DNA of 42,728 bases from Lachnospiraceae bacterium. Lineage in GTDB: Bacteria; Bacillota; Clostridia; Lachnospirales; Lachnospiraceae. Made by a program: the position numbers and the translations under genes. The stretch spans positions 1-42,728 of the forward strand of contig JAFXFO010000038.1 in assembly GCA_017520425.1 (NCBI GenBank). The letters are read 5' to 3'. Positions 1 through 8,185 of the stretch are shown piece after piece (the first letter of the stretch is position 1; each line of letters starts with the position of its first letter). The notes beneath the pieces are model-generated. The model was not told the origin of the DNA, searched no databases, and saw only the letters and a program-made list of their open reading frames with translations.

Positions 1-505
1 CTACCGGGTCATACTGTTCTCCGGTGAAACCGAAACGGTTAGCTACGGTTTCTTCCCTGACAGTAAAGTCACCGAAGGCATCATACTCGTAGTGGTTGCA
101 TACATTTCCTGCTTCATCTGTGATGTGGGTGATACTTCCCAGCTCGTCAGAAGCATAGTGGTAGTAGGTACGGGCCTTTTCACAGTCGGAGCTGACAAGC
201 TCATAGCCGCGGATATAACGGATAACGTTTTGGTCACAGTCCGTTTCTGCCACTACCTTGTCTCCGTCAAACAGGAATTGTACCAGTCTGCCGTTTTCTT
301 CCATTTCCGCACGCAGTCCCTCACCGTCATAGCGATTTACCTGAGTGTTTCCCTCTTTTGTGGTTACGTGGCTTAGGCGGTTTGCAGCATCATAAGTAAA
401 GCTTCTCTTTCCGTCAGAAAGCATATTTCCCTGAGGGTCGTAAGCATACTCATGACTTTCTCTTGTCAAAGTACCATCACTGTGCGTTCCGCATACTATA
501 TTTTT
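1..505 (-). pseudogene. RHS repeat core fragment, 5'-truncated, runs off the left edge
   Basis: The minus strand is open from 505 to the window edge (168 codons) and encodes typical RHS/YD repeats: EYAYDPQGNMLSDG, SFTYDAANRLSHVT, NRYDGEGLRAEM, YHYASDELGSITHI, HYEYDAFGDF and finally RFGFTGEQYDPV. RHS proteins are large surface or secreted polymorphic toxins whose core forms a shell around a C-terminal toxin. An in-frame TAA at 508-506 lies immediately upstream, only 6 bases after the stop codon of the thiamin pyrophosphokinase gene, so there is no room for an N-terminus. The first in-frame ATG is at 424 and has no convincing ribosome site. The piece is therefore either a remnant or the core portion of an orphan RHS tip cassette whose toxin and immunity genes would lie left of the window. 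Confidence 0.75.
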
Positions 506-514
506 TTAGGTTTA

Positions 515-1177
515 TCACTCCTCCTCACTCACATAATTCACAATCCCCACCAACTCACCGTCCGCCACGCTAATCGTAGCTTCTTTCCCGATAAACTCAT
601 TACTAACCCCAATCGGGAAATCATTGGTCATGGTATAGTCCTCTAACTCGTATTTCATGCCCTTTATAGTCACACCCTTCGCTTCCTTGCCCAGGCAGAA
701 CAGAGAAAAATAACCCTCCAGATTATCTCGCAGCTTCACTTCTTCATTCTTCATGACAAAAATCATGCCACTGCCATCCATAAGATACCCTACTGCATCA
801 TGATTTTTCAGATACAGCAGGCACTGGATATTGGCCAGAGTATGCTCCAGTCTGCCTCCGGTAGCTCCATAAATCAGGAAATAATCATAACCCATCTGCA
901 GGCCCAGCTTCAGAGCTGCCAGCATGTCCGTATCGTCCTTCTCCGGTTTCAGAGCGATGACTCTGTCCGGTACCTCTTCCTTCATAGCTAATATAGCTTC
1001 TCTCTGTGCTTCATTCACCGAATCAAAATCACCCAGAATAATATCCGGCTCGATTTCCAATATGCCGCAATAATTGATGCCACCGTCCACAGCGATGACC
1101 AAATCTTCTTCTCCCACATTCACGGCACCTACCGTTAAATCACCGGCACCGATTACAATACATTTTTTATCTGCCAT
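515..1177 (-). CDS. thiN: thiamin pyrophosphokinase
   Basis: This 220-residue cytoplasmic enzyme would transfer pyrophosphate from ATP to thiamin to make thiamin diphosphate. It has the family's motif series: DGG at 31-33, LGDFDS at 48-53, KPEKDDTDM at 77-85 (metal/pyrophosphate binding) and GATGGRLEH at 104-112. Length matches bacterial ThiN. I start it at the ATG at 1177 (MADKK), which has AGGAAG six bases upstream; an upstream start would extend into the divergent promoter. In many Firmicutes this gene follows the rpe/rsgA block, but here it stands alone, divergent from a YgjP-like gene. No TPP riboswitch is visible in its short leader. An RHS fragment begins directly after its stop and no terminator separates them. 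Confidence 0.93.
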   Translation of the reverse strand: MADKKCIVIGAGDLTVGAVNVGEEDLVIAVDGGINYCGILEIEPDIILGDFDSVNEAQREAILAMKEEVPDRVIALKPEKDDTDMLAALKLGLQMGYDYFLIYGATGGRLEHTLANIQCLLYLKNHDAVGYLMDGSGMIFVMKNEEVKLRDNLEGYFSLFCLGKEAKGVTIKGMKYELEDYTMTNDFPIGVSNEFIGKEATISVADGELVGIVNYVSEEE

Positions 1178-1199
1178 ACGCCACTTCCTATTTTCAATC

Positions 1200-1225
1200 A
1201 AATTATAATATTGTATAATTATAGC
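1200..1225. promoter_or_regulatory. overlapping divergent -10 elements
   Basis: The 75-base gap between thiN (minus) and the YgjP-like gene (plus) holds an AT-rich stretch with TATAAT on the plus strand at 1204-1209 and 1214-1219, and on the minus strand at 1202-1207 and 1218-1223. No good -35 boxes are seen, so assignment of individual start sites is uncertain. Confidence 0.45.
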
Positions 1226-1252
1226 ACAAATCACCCAAGAAAGGAAACCCTA

Positions 1253-1660
1253 ATGCCACCTTTATATACAGCGGAAGAACAAAAAAGAATAGAGGTTTTT
1301 GACAACCGCTACCGTAGTGCTGCCAAGACCCATTTCACCAATCGGGTACAGCATTTTCTACCCCTTACCGGCGGCAGCTATACCCGTATCACCATCCGGG
1401 ACCAGAAAACACGCTGGGGAAGCCGTTCCTCCTCGGGCACCTTGTCCTTCAATTACCGCCTTTTGTATGCACCTTCCAGAGTGCTGGATTATGTGGTGGT
1501 ACATGAGCTTTGCCATATTACCCACATGAACCATTCCAAGGAATTCTGGAATATGGTAGCTTCTATCCTTCCGGATTATAAGGAATGCCGACTTTGGCTC
1601 AAAGAACATGGTTCAGAGTTAAACGCAGCTGCTCATATGAAGAAAATTGGATTACTGTAA
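1253..1660 (+). CDS. YgjP-like (DUF45) zinc metallopeptidase-like protein
   Basis: The 135-residue product contains an HExxH-type metal site, HELCH at 84-88, followed by HMNHS (H91, H94), and the family hallmark TRWGSRSSSGTLSFNYRL just before it. This matches the YgjP/DUF45 family, predicted metal-dependent hydrolases related to the M48/WLM peptidases whose substrate is not established. It is short for the family (often ~170-240 residues), lacking much of the N-terminal half. The ATG at 1253 is chosen because AAGGA lies eight bases before it. There is no signal peptide, so it should be cytoplasmic. It is divergent from thiN and is followed by a structured repeat element. Confidence 0.85.
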   Translation: MPPLYTAEEQKRIEVFDNRYRSAAKTHFTNRVQHFLPLTGGSYTRITIRDQKTRWGSRSSSGTLSFNYRLLYAPSRVLDYVVVHELCHITHMNHSKEFWNMVASILPDYKECRLWLKEHGSELNAAAHMKKIGLL

Positions 1661-1664
1661 GAAT

Positions 1665-1893
1665 ATGATTTGCTTATTTGTACCCTTGAAACTCTTTCAA
1701 CTATAGGCAATAGGGACATAATTTCCTACAAGCAGGTCTTGGAAAACGTCGGCCCTTAGTGAGGTAAAGCCGCTTGCGGCTTCGAACTTAGTGCCGCTAC
1801 GTTTTCCACGAAGTGAGAACGCCCTGCGGTAGGATGTTATGTTCCTAATTGCCTATTTCCAGAGATGTATCAGAGTACAAATAAGCAAATCAT
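1665..1893 (+). repeat. nested-palindrome intergenic element, copy 1
   Basis: Between two convergent genes lies a 229-base structure of nested inverted repeats. Outermost is a perfect 19-bp arm pair (1665-1683 with 1875-1893), then a 9-bp pair ATAGGCAAT/ATTGCCTAT (1703-1711 with 1848-1856), then TCCTAC/GTAGGA (1724-1729 with 1829-1834). Inside are GGAAAACGT/ACGTTTTCC (1741-1749 with 1799-1807), CGGC/GCCG (1750-1753 with 1793-1796), a hairpin AAGCCGC-TT-GCGGCTT (1767-1782) and a GT-GAGA-AC tetraloop (1813-1820). The core matches copies at 16029-16167 and 37039-37280, including CTTAGTGAGG, CTTAG, ACGTTTT and CCTGCG, all on the plus strand. Arms differ between copies but each stays self-complementary. 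No protein is encoded. Identity is unknown. Confidence 0.88.
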
Positions 1894-1907
1894 TTTATAT
1901 CACTCAA

Positions 1908-1937
1908 CACAAAAACAGCGACCCATAGGGCCGCTGT
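1908..1937 (-). terminator. Rho-independent terminator of pilT
   Basis: On the minus strand ACAGCG pairs with CGCTGT around a GCCC/GGGT inner stem (1915-1937) and is followed by TTTTTGT. It sits just after the pilT stop codon. Confidence 0.85.
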
Positions 1938-1948
1938 GATTATTTCTA

Positions 1949-3001
1949 TTAGATCTTTTGCTCCATACCGTCCACATCCTGAGCGAACTGGATAGCGAGT
2001 TCTCTATCGATTTTACCATCATAGTAAAGCTGTAAAATCGCATCATCCATGGTAATCATACCGATCTTACGATTGGTCTGCATGATGGACTGTAACTGAT
2101 GTGACTTACCTTCACGAATCAGGTTACGTACCGCATGGTTCGCATGCATTACTTCGAATGCTGCACAACGGCCTCTACCATCGGAGGTAGGAATCAGCTG
2201 CTGGGAGATAACCGCTTCCAATACGTTGGAAAGCTGTACTCGGATCTGCTGCTGCTGATGAGGCGGGAATACGTCGATTACACGGTCGATGGTACTTGCT
2301 GCACCGATGGTATGTAAGGTTGACAATACCAAGTGACCTGTTTCTGCTGCGGTGATAGCAACACTGATGGTTTCGAAGTCACGCATTTCTCCTACCAGAA
2401 TAACATCAGGGTCTTCACGGAGTGCTGCACGAAGTGCATTTGCATAATTCTCAGTATCCAAACCGATTTCTCTCTGGTTTACCATAGACATCTTATGCTG
2501 ATGCAAATACTCGATAGGGTCTTCCAATGTAATAATATGAGCATCTCTGTTACTGTTTACCTTATCAATAATTGCTGCAAGAGTAGTAGATTTACCACTA
2601 CCGGTAGGTCCTGTTACCAGAATCAGACCTCTCTTACGCTGATACAAATCAACAACGGATGTAGGTACACCCAACTTCTCGGGAGACGGTATTTCAGTAG
2701 CAACCACACGGAATGCCAATGCTGCAGAACCTCTCTGCTTAAATGCATTTACACGGTAACGGGCAACATTCGGTACCGCAAAAGACATATCGTACTCACC
2801 CTTCTCCTCATAACGTTCACGCTGTGATTCAGTCATAATACTTAAAATAACATCCAGGGTATCTGCCGGAAGCATTTTAGGAAAATCCATGGTGACCAGG
2901 TTACCGTTTACACGCATCTTAGGCGGAATACCTACTGTTAAATGTACATCGGATGCACCGGCTTCTTTCGCCGCTGTCAAAATTTCTTCTATTGTAGCCA
3001 T
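1949..3001 (-). CDS. pilT: PilT-type twitching ATPase
   Basis: The product is a 350-residue secretion/retraction ATPase of the GspE/PilT family, a cytoplasmic hexamer that powers disassembly of type IV pili. It shows Walker A GPTGSGKST at 131-139, the Asp box IITLEDPIEY near 156-165, Walker B DVILVGEMRD at 199-208 and the His box GHLVLSTLHT at 222-231. The N-terminal PAS-like region (1-100) and overall length are those of PilT rather than PilB, which is longer. The ATG at 3001 has GAGGAG just upstream. No other pilus gene lies within the window, so it is a solitary pilT here. It has its own promoter (3054-3083) and terminator. Confidence 0.94.
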   Translation of the reverse strand: MATIEEILTAAKEAGASDVHLTVGIPPKMRVNGNLVTMDFPKMLPADTLDVILSIMTESQRERYEEKGEYDMSFAVPNVARYRVNAFKQRGSAALAFRVVATEIPSPEKLGVPTSVVDLYQRKRGLILVTGPTGSGKSTTLAAIIDKVNSNRDAHIITLEDPIEYLHQHKMSMVNQREIGLDTENYANALRAALREDPDVILVGEMRDFETISVAITAAETGHLVLSTLHTIGAASTIDRVIDVFPPHQQQQIRVQLSNVLEAVISQQLIPTSDGRGRCAAFEVMHANHAVRNLIREGKSHQLQSIMQTNRKIGMITMDDAILQLYYDGKIDRELAIQFAQDVDGMEQKI

Positions 3002-3053
3002 CTTTTCTCCTCCACACGATTGTCGGCAGACTTATCAATCCACCTTTGGCAAT

Positions 3054-3083
3054 AGTATACCACAAAGCATGTATATTTTACAA
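3054..3083 (-). promoter_or_regulatory. sigma-A type promoter for pilT
   Basis: Minus-strand TTGTAA (3083-3078) and TATACT (3059-3054) are separated by 18 bases and lie about 50 bases upstream of the pilT start, directly after the sigK stop. Confidence 0.6.
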
Positions 3084-3084
3084 C

Positions 3085-3723
3085 TTATTTATCATTTTCA
3101 AAACAATTCTTTAATTTCATCAAAGCTTTTTTCTCAATACGACTCACATAACTTCTGGAAATACCAAACATTTCCCCAAGTTCACTTTGGGTCAATTCCC
3201 GGGTTCCGCCTAATCCGTAACGAAGAAAAAGGATTTTCCACTCTCTGTCCGTCAGACATTCCTTTCTATAGCGTTCCAGCTTTTCTATATTGTTTTGAAG
3301 TTCCATACGTTCCACCACATCAAGGGGCGGCTGCTCGATGATATCCAGCAAACGTATTTCATTGCCTTCCTTATCCTGTCCGATAGATTCAAACAAGGAC
3401 ACCTCTCTGGAGTATTTTTTCTTGCCCCGAAGCATCATTAAAAGCTCATTGTCAATACAACGGCAGGCATAGGTGGCCAGCCTGCCCTTTTCCACATCAA
3501 AGGAATCAATAGCTTTAATCAGTCCGATACAACCTATAGACAATAAATCGTCCAACTCCTCATCCACATTCTGATATTTTTTCACGATATGCGCTACCAG
3601 GCGCAAATTACGCTCCACTAATATATCCTTTGCCCTCATGGCAGCTTCTTTATCCCCACCATGCAATTGCTTCAGATATTCGGCTTCCTCTCCTGCGGTT
3701 AATGGTTTTTGAAAGGTTTTCAA
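3085..3723 (-). CDS. sigK: mother-cell RNA polymerase sigma factor SigK
   Basis: This is a late sporulation sigma factor of the sigma-70 family. The N-terminus KTFQKPLTAGEEAEYL and region 2 (NLRLVAHIVKKY, DDLLSIGCIGLIKAIDSFD) match SigK. Region 4 ends with ELTQSELGEMFGISRSYVSRIEKKAL, the helix-turn-helix that reads -35. I start it at a TTG at 3723 because GGAGG lies six bases upstream, giving 212 residues; an alternative TTG at 3774 lacks a ribosome site and adds 17 basic residues. Either way there is no hydrophobic pro-sequence, unlike Bacillus pro-SigK but like the reported C. difficile SigK. The gene is intact, with no skin-type element. It follows hemW on the same strand by 82 bases. Confidence 0.9.
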   Translation of the reverse strand: MKTFQKPLTAGEEAEYLKQLHGGDKEAAMRAKDILVERNLRLVAHIVKKYQNVDEELDDLLSIGCIGLIKAIDSFDVEKGRLATYACRCIDNELLMMLRGKKKYSREVSLFESIGQDKEGNEIRLLDIIEQPPLDVVERMELQNNIEKLERYRKECLTDREWKILFLRYGLGGTRELTQSELGEMFGISRSYVSRIEKKALMKLKNCFENDK

Positions 3724-3805
3724 TCGAAACCTCCGTAGGATTTCTCTTATCAATATCTTATGTGGGTGGGACAATGAACGTGAAACACAACAAAGATTTA
3801 CTACA

Positions 3806-4975
3806 CTATATTTTCGGCTCCAGGAAATCAGCCATTACATAATTGCTCACATCCAATCCCTTGTCTGTAAGCCTGATAAATCCCTCGCCGTTTTCTGACC
3901 ACTGCTCCAAAAGGCCATTCTCCATATGTTTTTGAAGTACATCCCCAAAAACATCCTGCAGGCTTCTGCCATATTCCTCCATCCATGCTTTTTCACTTAC
4001 TCCGCTCACCATGCGCAGACCTAAAAACATGGTTTCTGACATCCTGTCTTCCGTTGAAAGAATCTCTTTGTCCTCCATCATTTCACAAGGATTGTTTATA
4101 TATGTTTCCAAATCCCTTCCATTGGTAAACCGCACATTATCCACCAAGGAAGCCGCACCGATGCCAAAGCCCACATAGTTTCTTCTGTACCAATAGCCTG
4201 TATTATGCTTACATTCCTTCCCCGGCTTAGCATAATTGGATATTTCATACCTATCGTATCCATGCTGCTCCAGTACCTGCTTGGTCAGATAATACATTTC
4301 CCGCTCTTCCTCTTCTGTAGGAAGCATAAGTCTGTCTTCTTCGTAAGCTTTGTAAAAAGGCGTACCCTCTTCTACAATCAAACTATATGCCGAAATATGC
4401 TCCGGTGGCGGTATCAGTCCCAGCACCTTTTCCAGTGATTCCCTATATTTCTGCGGGGTCTGACCCGGCAAACCACTCATCAAATCCACATTTACATTGG
4501 CAAATCCGGCTTCCCGTACATATGTATAGGTCTCCAAAAACTTCTCATAGGTATGAATCCGTCCCAGACTCTTAAGCTCCTCATTGCAGGCGGATTGCAA
4601 GCCCATACTCAGACGATTGATTCCTGCAGCAGCGTACACAGTCATATCCTTTTGGGATACCGTCCCCGGATTCATTTCCATGGTAATCTCTGCGTCTTCC
4701 GCAATATGATAATCTTCCCTAAGAAGCTGCATAATTTGTCTTATCCATTCCGGGTCTACCGCCGTAGGGGTACCTCCACCGAAGAAAATACTGCTCACCT
4801 CATAATCCCTGTAATCCCGGCTCTTTTCATGAATCTCCCGGCACAAAGCCTCCATATATGCCTTCTTAGCAGCATCATCCGCAGGTGCTGACAAAAAATC
4901 GCAATACAGGCATTTCCTCACACAAAAAGGAATATGAATATATATCATCAGTTCTTTCACGCATTCTTTTTTCAT
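3806..4975 (-). CDS. hemW: HemW-type radical SAM protein (heme chaperone)
   Basis: The 389-residue protein has the radical SAM cluster motif CxxxCxxC at C18, C22 and C25 within YIHIPFCVRKCLYCDF, the GGGTPT motif, and the CKHNTGYW segment typical of HemW/HemN-like proteins. It is named oxygen-independent coproporphyrinogen oxidase-like, but family members of this type are thought to insert heme rather than oxidise coproporphyrinogen. The start at 4975 (MKKECVKEL) has GGAAGAGG just upstream. It lies directly downstream of lepA, as in Bacillus subtilis. There, hrcA-grpE-dnaK follows; here sigK follows instead. Confidence 0.92.
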   Translation of the reverse strand: MKKECVKELMIYIHIPFCVRKCLYCDFLSAPADDAAKKAYMEALCREIHEKSRDYRDYEVSSIFFGGGTPTAVDPEWIRQIMQLLREDYHIAEDAEITMEMNPGTVSQKDMTVYAAAGINRLSMGLQSACNEELKSLGRIHTYEKFLETYTYVREAGFANVNVDLMSGLPGQTPQKYRESLEKVLGLIPPPEHISAYSLIVEEGTPFYKAYEEDRLMLPTEEEEREMYYLTKQVLEQHGYDRYEISNYAKPGKECKHNTGYWYRRNYVGFGIGAASLVDNVRFTNGRDLETYINNPCEMMEDKEILSTEDRMSETMFLGLRMVSGVSEKAWMEEYGRSLQDVFGDVLQKHMENGLLEQWSENGEGFIRLTDKGLDVSNYVMADFLEPKI

Positions 4976-4989
4976 GAACCTCTTCCTTA

Positions 4990-5017
4990 TGCAAGAAGAG
5001 AGCCGCAAGCGACTCTC
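4990..5017 (-). terminator. hairpin between lepA and hemW
   Basis: On the minus strand GAGAGTCGC (5017-5009) pairs with GCGGCTCTC (5006-4998), including one G-U pair possible only on this strand, followed by TTCTTG. The U-tract is weak, so it may attenuate rather than fully terminate before hemW. Confidence 0.6.
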
Positions 5018-5023
5018 CTTATC

Positions 5024-6838
5024 TTAGTTTCTTTCATCCAGCTTCAATACGCTCATGAAGGCCTTCTGCGGGATTTCCACATTGCCTACCTGACGCATAC
5101 GCTTCTTACCCTCTTTCTGCTTCTCTAAGAGCTTCTTTTTACGGGTAATATCACCACCGTAGCACTTCGCCAATACGTCCTTACGCATAGCCTTTACGGT
5201 CTCTCTGGCGATAATCTTGCCCCCCACTGCAGCCTGAATGGGAATCTCAAACAAATGTCTCGGAATCTCGTCCTTCAGTCTCTCGCACATTCTGCGGCCA
5301 CGTTCATAAGCCGAATCCGCATGCACGATAAAGGACAGGGCATCCACTTCCTCACGGTTAATCAGGATATCCAGCTTCACCAGCTTGGACTCTTCATAGC
5401 CCTTAATATCATAATCAAAGGATGCATATCCCTTAGAGCGGGACTTCAATGCATCAAAGAAGTCGTAAATAATTTCATTCAACGGAAGCTCGTACTTAAT
5501 CAGTGCACGATTCTCCATGTAATCCATACCTAAGTAACGGCCGCGTCTTTCCTGACAAAGCTCCATAATGGAGCCGATGAATTCCTGAGTCACCATGATT
5601 TCCGCACTGACAATAGGCTCCTCCATATGCTCGATTTCCGAAGGATCCGGCAGGTTGGAAGGATTGGTCAGCTCAATCATCTCACCATTGGTCTTAAATA
5701 CCTTATAAATAACGCCCGGTGCTGTGGTTACCAGGTCTAAATTGTACTCTCTTTCCAAACGCTCCTGGATAATCTCCAGATGAAGCAGTCCTAAGAAGCC
5801 GCAACGGAAGCCAAAGCCTAAGGCAATGGAGGTCTCCGGTTCATAATTCAGGGAAGCATCGTTTAACTGCAGTTTCTCCAAAGCATCACGCAAATCCGGG
5901 TACTTGGCACCATCAGCAGGATACATACCACAGTACACCATGGAATTTACCTTCTTATATCCGGGCAAAGGCTCTGCACAAGGGTTCTTATCGTCTGTTA
6001 CCGTATCACCAACCGCAGTATCCTTTACGTTCTTAATAGAAGCGGTAATATAGCCTACCATACCCGCAGAAAGTTCTTCACAGGGATGGAACTGACCTGC
6101 ACCGAAGTAGCCCACTTCCACCACTTCTTCCTTGGCACCGGTAGCCATCATACGAATGGTTGTCCCCTTCTTTACGGTACCTTCCATAATTCTGCGGAAG
6201 ATAATAACTCCCTTATAGGAATCATATACAGAGTCAAAAATAAGTGCTTGTAAGGGCTTATTGGGGTCTCCCTTAGGTGCGGGTATTTTCTCTACGATAG
6301 CTTCCAGTACATCCTCGATATTCAGTCCGTTCTTTGCGGAAATCAAAGGTGCATCCTGGGCTTCGATACCAATCACATCCTCGATTTCGTCAATCACACG
6401 TTGGGGTTCCGCACTGGGCAAATCAATCTTATTAATCACAGGGAATACATCCAGATCATGATCTAAAGCTAAATATACGTTTGCCAAGGTCTGTGCTTCA
6501 ATACCCTGTGCCGCATCCACTACCAATATGGCTCCGTCACAGGCAGCCAAAGAACGGCTTACTTCATAATTAAAGTCCACATGTCCGGGGGTATCAATCA
6601 GGTTGAAGATATACTCCTCCCCGTCCTTTGCCTTATATACGGTACGAACGGACTGAGCCTTTATGGTGATGCCTCTTTCTCTCTCCAGCTCCATATTGTC
6701 CAGCACCTGTGCCTGCATCTCTCGACTGGTCAGAAGTCCCGTCTTCTCGATAATACGGTCTGCCAGGGTGGACTTGCCGTGGTCTATATGTGCAACAATA
6801 CAAAAGTTGCGGATTTTACTCTGGTCTGTATATGCCAT
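5024..6838 (-). CDS. lepA: elongation factor 4 (LepA)
   Basis: This 604-residue GTPase is full length for LepA, which binds the ribosome and can back-translocate or assist 30S biogenesis. G1 is AHIDHGKST (16-24), G3 is DTPGHVDF, and G4 is NKIDLPSA. The LepA-specific C-terminus includes [13 protein letters not shown] and ends with the basic region [18 protein letters not shown] (split here only by eye). The ATG at 6838 follows GAGAGAGG. It sits in the conserved order gpr-spoIIP-lepA-hemW. Confidence 0.97.
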   Translation of the reverse strand: MAYTDQSKIRNFCIVAHIDHGKSTLADRIIEKTGLLTSREMQAQVLDNMELERERGITIKAQSVRTVYKAKDGEEYIFNLIDTPGHVDFNYEVSRSLAACDGAILVVDAAQGIEAQTLANVYLALDHDLDVFPVINKIDLPSAEPQRVIDEIEDVIGIEAQDAPLISAKNGLNIEDVLEAIVEKIPAPKGDPNKPLQALIFDSVYDSYKGVIIFRRIMEGTVKKGTTIRMMATGAKEEVVEVGYFGAGQFHPCEELSAGMVGYITASIKNVKDTAVGDTVTDDKNPCAEPLPGYKKVNSMVYCGMYPADGAKYPDLRDALEKLQLNDASLNYEPETSIALGFGFRCGFLGLLHLEIIQERLEREYNLDLVTTAPGVIYKVFKTNGEMIELTNPSNLPDPSEIEHMEEPIVSAEIMVTQEFIGSIMELCQERRGRYLGMDYMENRALIKYELPLNEIIYDFFDALKSRSKGYASFDYDIKGYEESKLVKLDILINREEVDALSFIVHADSAYERGRRMCERLKDEIPRHLFEIPIQAAVGGKIIARETVKAMRKDVLAKCYGGDITRKKKLLEKQKEGKKRMRQVGNVEIPQKAFMSVLKLDERN

Positions 6839-6910
6839 TGATAACTTTCCTCTCTCTAAGCCATAATTAGAGTTATTTTAACACAAACCATAGCTTATAC
6901 GCAAGTATTT

Positions 6911-8122
6911 CTATGCACCACTGAGCACCATATCCAAAATATGTGCAATGGGGTCGCAGGCATTCATGACTTCCTCCACCGTATTGTTCTGGGCTCCCAG
7001 CTCTATCAGGGTGGTTCGCCCGCATACATGCATATTGTATCGGTAGGCATTGATATAGTTTTTCCTGGTCAGTCCCGGATAATATTCCTCTGCTGCTTTC
7101 TTTAGCTGAAAGGAAAAGGCGAGATTCTCTTCCAGGTTCGGATTATGTAAATAGTCGATATTGCCGGACTTCTTTCCGCAGCTGACTCCATTGAAAAACA
7201 TAAACCGTGCAGTGGGTCTGCCGTCCAAATCCATCACCAGCTTTGCTGCCCCCTCCGCCAAGCCGTCCCGGTGCAAATCGATAACCACCTGTATGGTAGG
7301 ATTCTCCTCCAGAATCTTCTGCACCTCCGGCAAGGCTCTGGAATAGGCATTATCTCTGGTCTGCACATCATATGCTCCCGTATGATGCAGAACGTTATAA
7401 CCATACCTACTCCGCAGGATTTCCGCCAGATGCTCTCCCACCCCTACGATGGATGTACTTGGATCCCCGGGTATGGAATCTGCAAAAGCCTCCCTGGAAT
7501 GGGTATGATAAATCAGAATCTGCGGTCCTTCTGTGGTTTTGGTGATTCGCAAATCCTTTTCATTTAAGGTCTTGGCATTTAACATATTCCCATCCACCTT
7601 AGCCACCCCATCCACGGTATAAAAGGCTCCTACCAGTGCATCCAATTCCTCCAAGGGTTTGATATCCACGATTGTTTGTAAGGTGTGAGGGATAAAAGGC
7701 ATTGCTGACGTAGTCTTTATGGGCGGTTCGGCAGTTGTTGTCGGTGGTACAGTGGAACTTTCCGGAATTTCTTCCGCTTCTTGCTTCGTAGCCTCCGGCA
7801 CTGCCGCCGCTTCTTTTTCCGGTAACACCTCTTCCAGATTCTCCACACTCATCATGGTCAGCAGCTCCACCGGTTTCATATATTTCAAAAGAAAGCGGTC
7901 CTGCCTGTGTATTTCCACCCTTTTCCCCTGATGAAAAGACAAAACCGGGAGGATATGCTCCACCGATTGCCACAGTCCGCTATCGTTTTCGCCTTCCATC
8001 AGGTAGGAAAATACCGGAATACAGCTTCGTATCCCCTTTTCCCGTACACCGTTGAACATCACGCCAAAAAGGATTGCCGCCAAAATCCCCAACAAAGCAG
8101 GCCGTCCAAATTTCTTCACCAT
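6911..8122 (-). CDS. spoIIP: stage II sporulation protein P
   Basis: SpoIIP is the amidase/endopeptidase of the DMP engulfment complex that degrades septal peptidoglycan with SpoIID and SpoIIM. The 403-residue product has an N-terminal membrane anchor (about residues 9-28), a Pro/Thr/Glu-rich linker (about 100-145) and the C-terminal amidase-3-like domain with HTHSREAF (206-213), DLHRDG (282-287) and the closing segment LIELGAQNN. Metal-binding His and Glu residues are present. The ATG at 8122 lies only two bases from GGGGAG; the GTG one codon later has better spacing and may be the true start. It follows gpr, as in Bacillus. A candidate second complex member, SpoIIM, is at 24436-24993. Confidence 0.93.
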   Translation of the reverse strand: MVKKFGRPALLGILAAILFGVMFNGVREKGIRSCIPVFSYLMEGENDSGLWQSVEHILPVLSFHQGKRVEIHRQDRFLLKYMKPVELLTMMSVENLEEVLPEKEAAAVPEATKQEAEEIPESSTVPPTTTAEPPIKTTSAMPFIPHTLQTIVDIKPLEELDALVGAFYTVDGVAKVDGNMLNAKTLNEKDLRITKTTEGPQILIYHTHSREAFADSIPGDPSTSIVGVGEHLAEILRSRYGYNVLHHTGAYDVQTRDNAYSRALPEVQKILEENPTIQVVIDLHRDGLAEGAAKLVMDLDGRPTARFMFFNGVSCGKKSGNIDYLHNPNLEENLAFSFQLKKAAEEYYPGLTRKNYINAYRYNMHVCGRTTLIELGAQNNTVEEVMNACDPIAHILDMVLSGA

Positions 8123-8185
8123 ATCTCCCCATCCTTCTCACCTTTTCGTCTGTTCAGTATATGATTAGGACGGGCAATCTATACC

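Noticed and set aside
1-505. RHS fragment as a sequencing frameshift at the A7 run near 501-507
   Set aside because: Only six bases separate it from the thiN stop, so no other frame could supply an N-terminus.
1178-1252. TPP riboswitch upstream of thiN
   Set aside because: The leader is too short and lacks the conserved CUGAGA-type motifs.
1665-1893. Insertion sequence or integron origin
   Set aside because: There is no transposase or integrase frame, no consistent target duplication and no conserved terminal repeats between copies.
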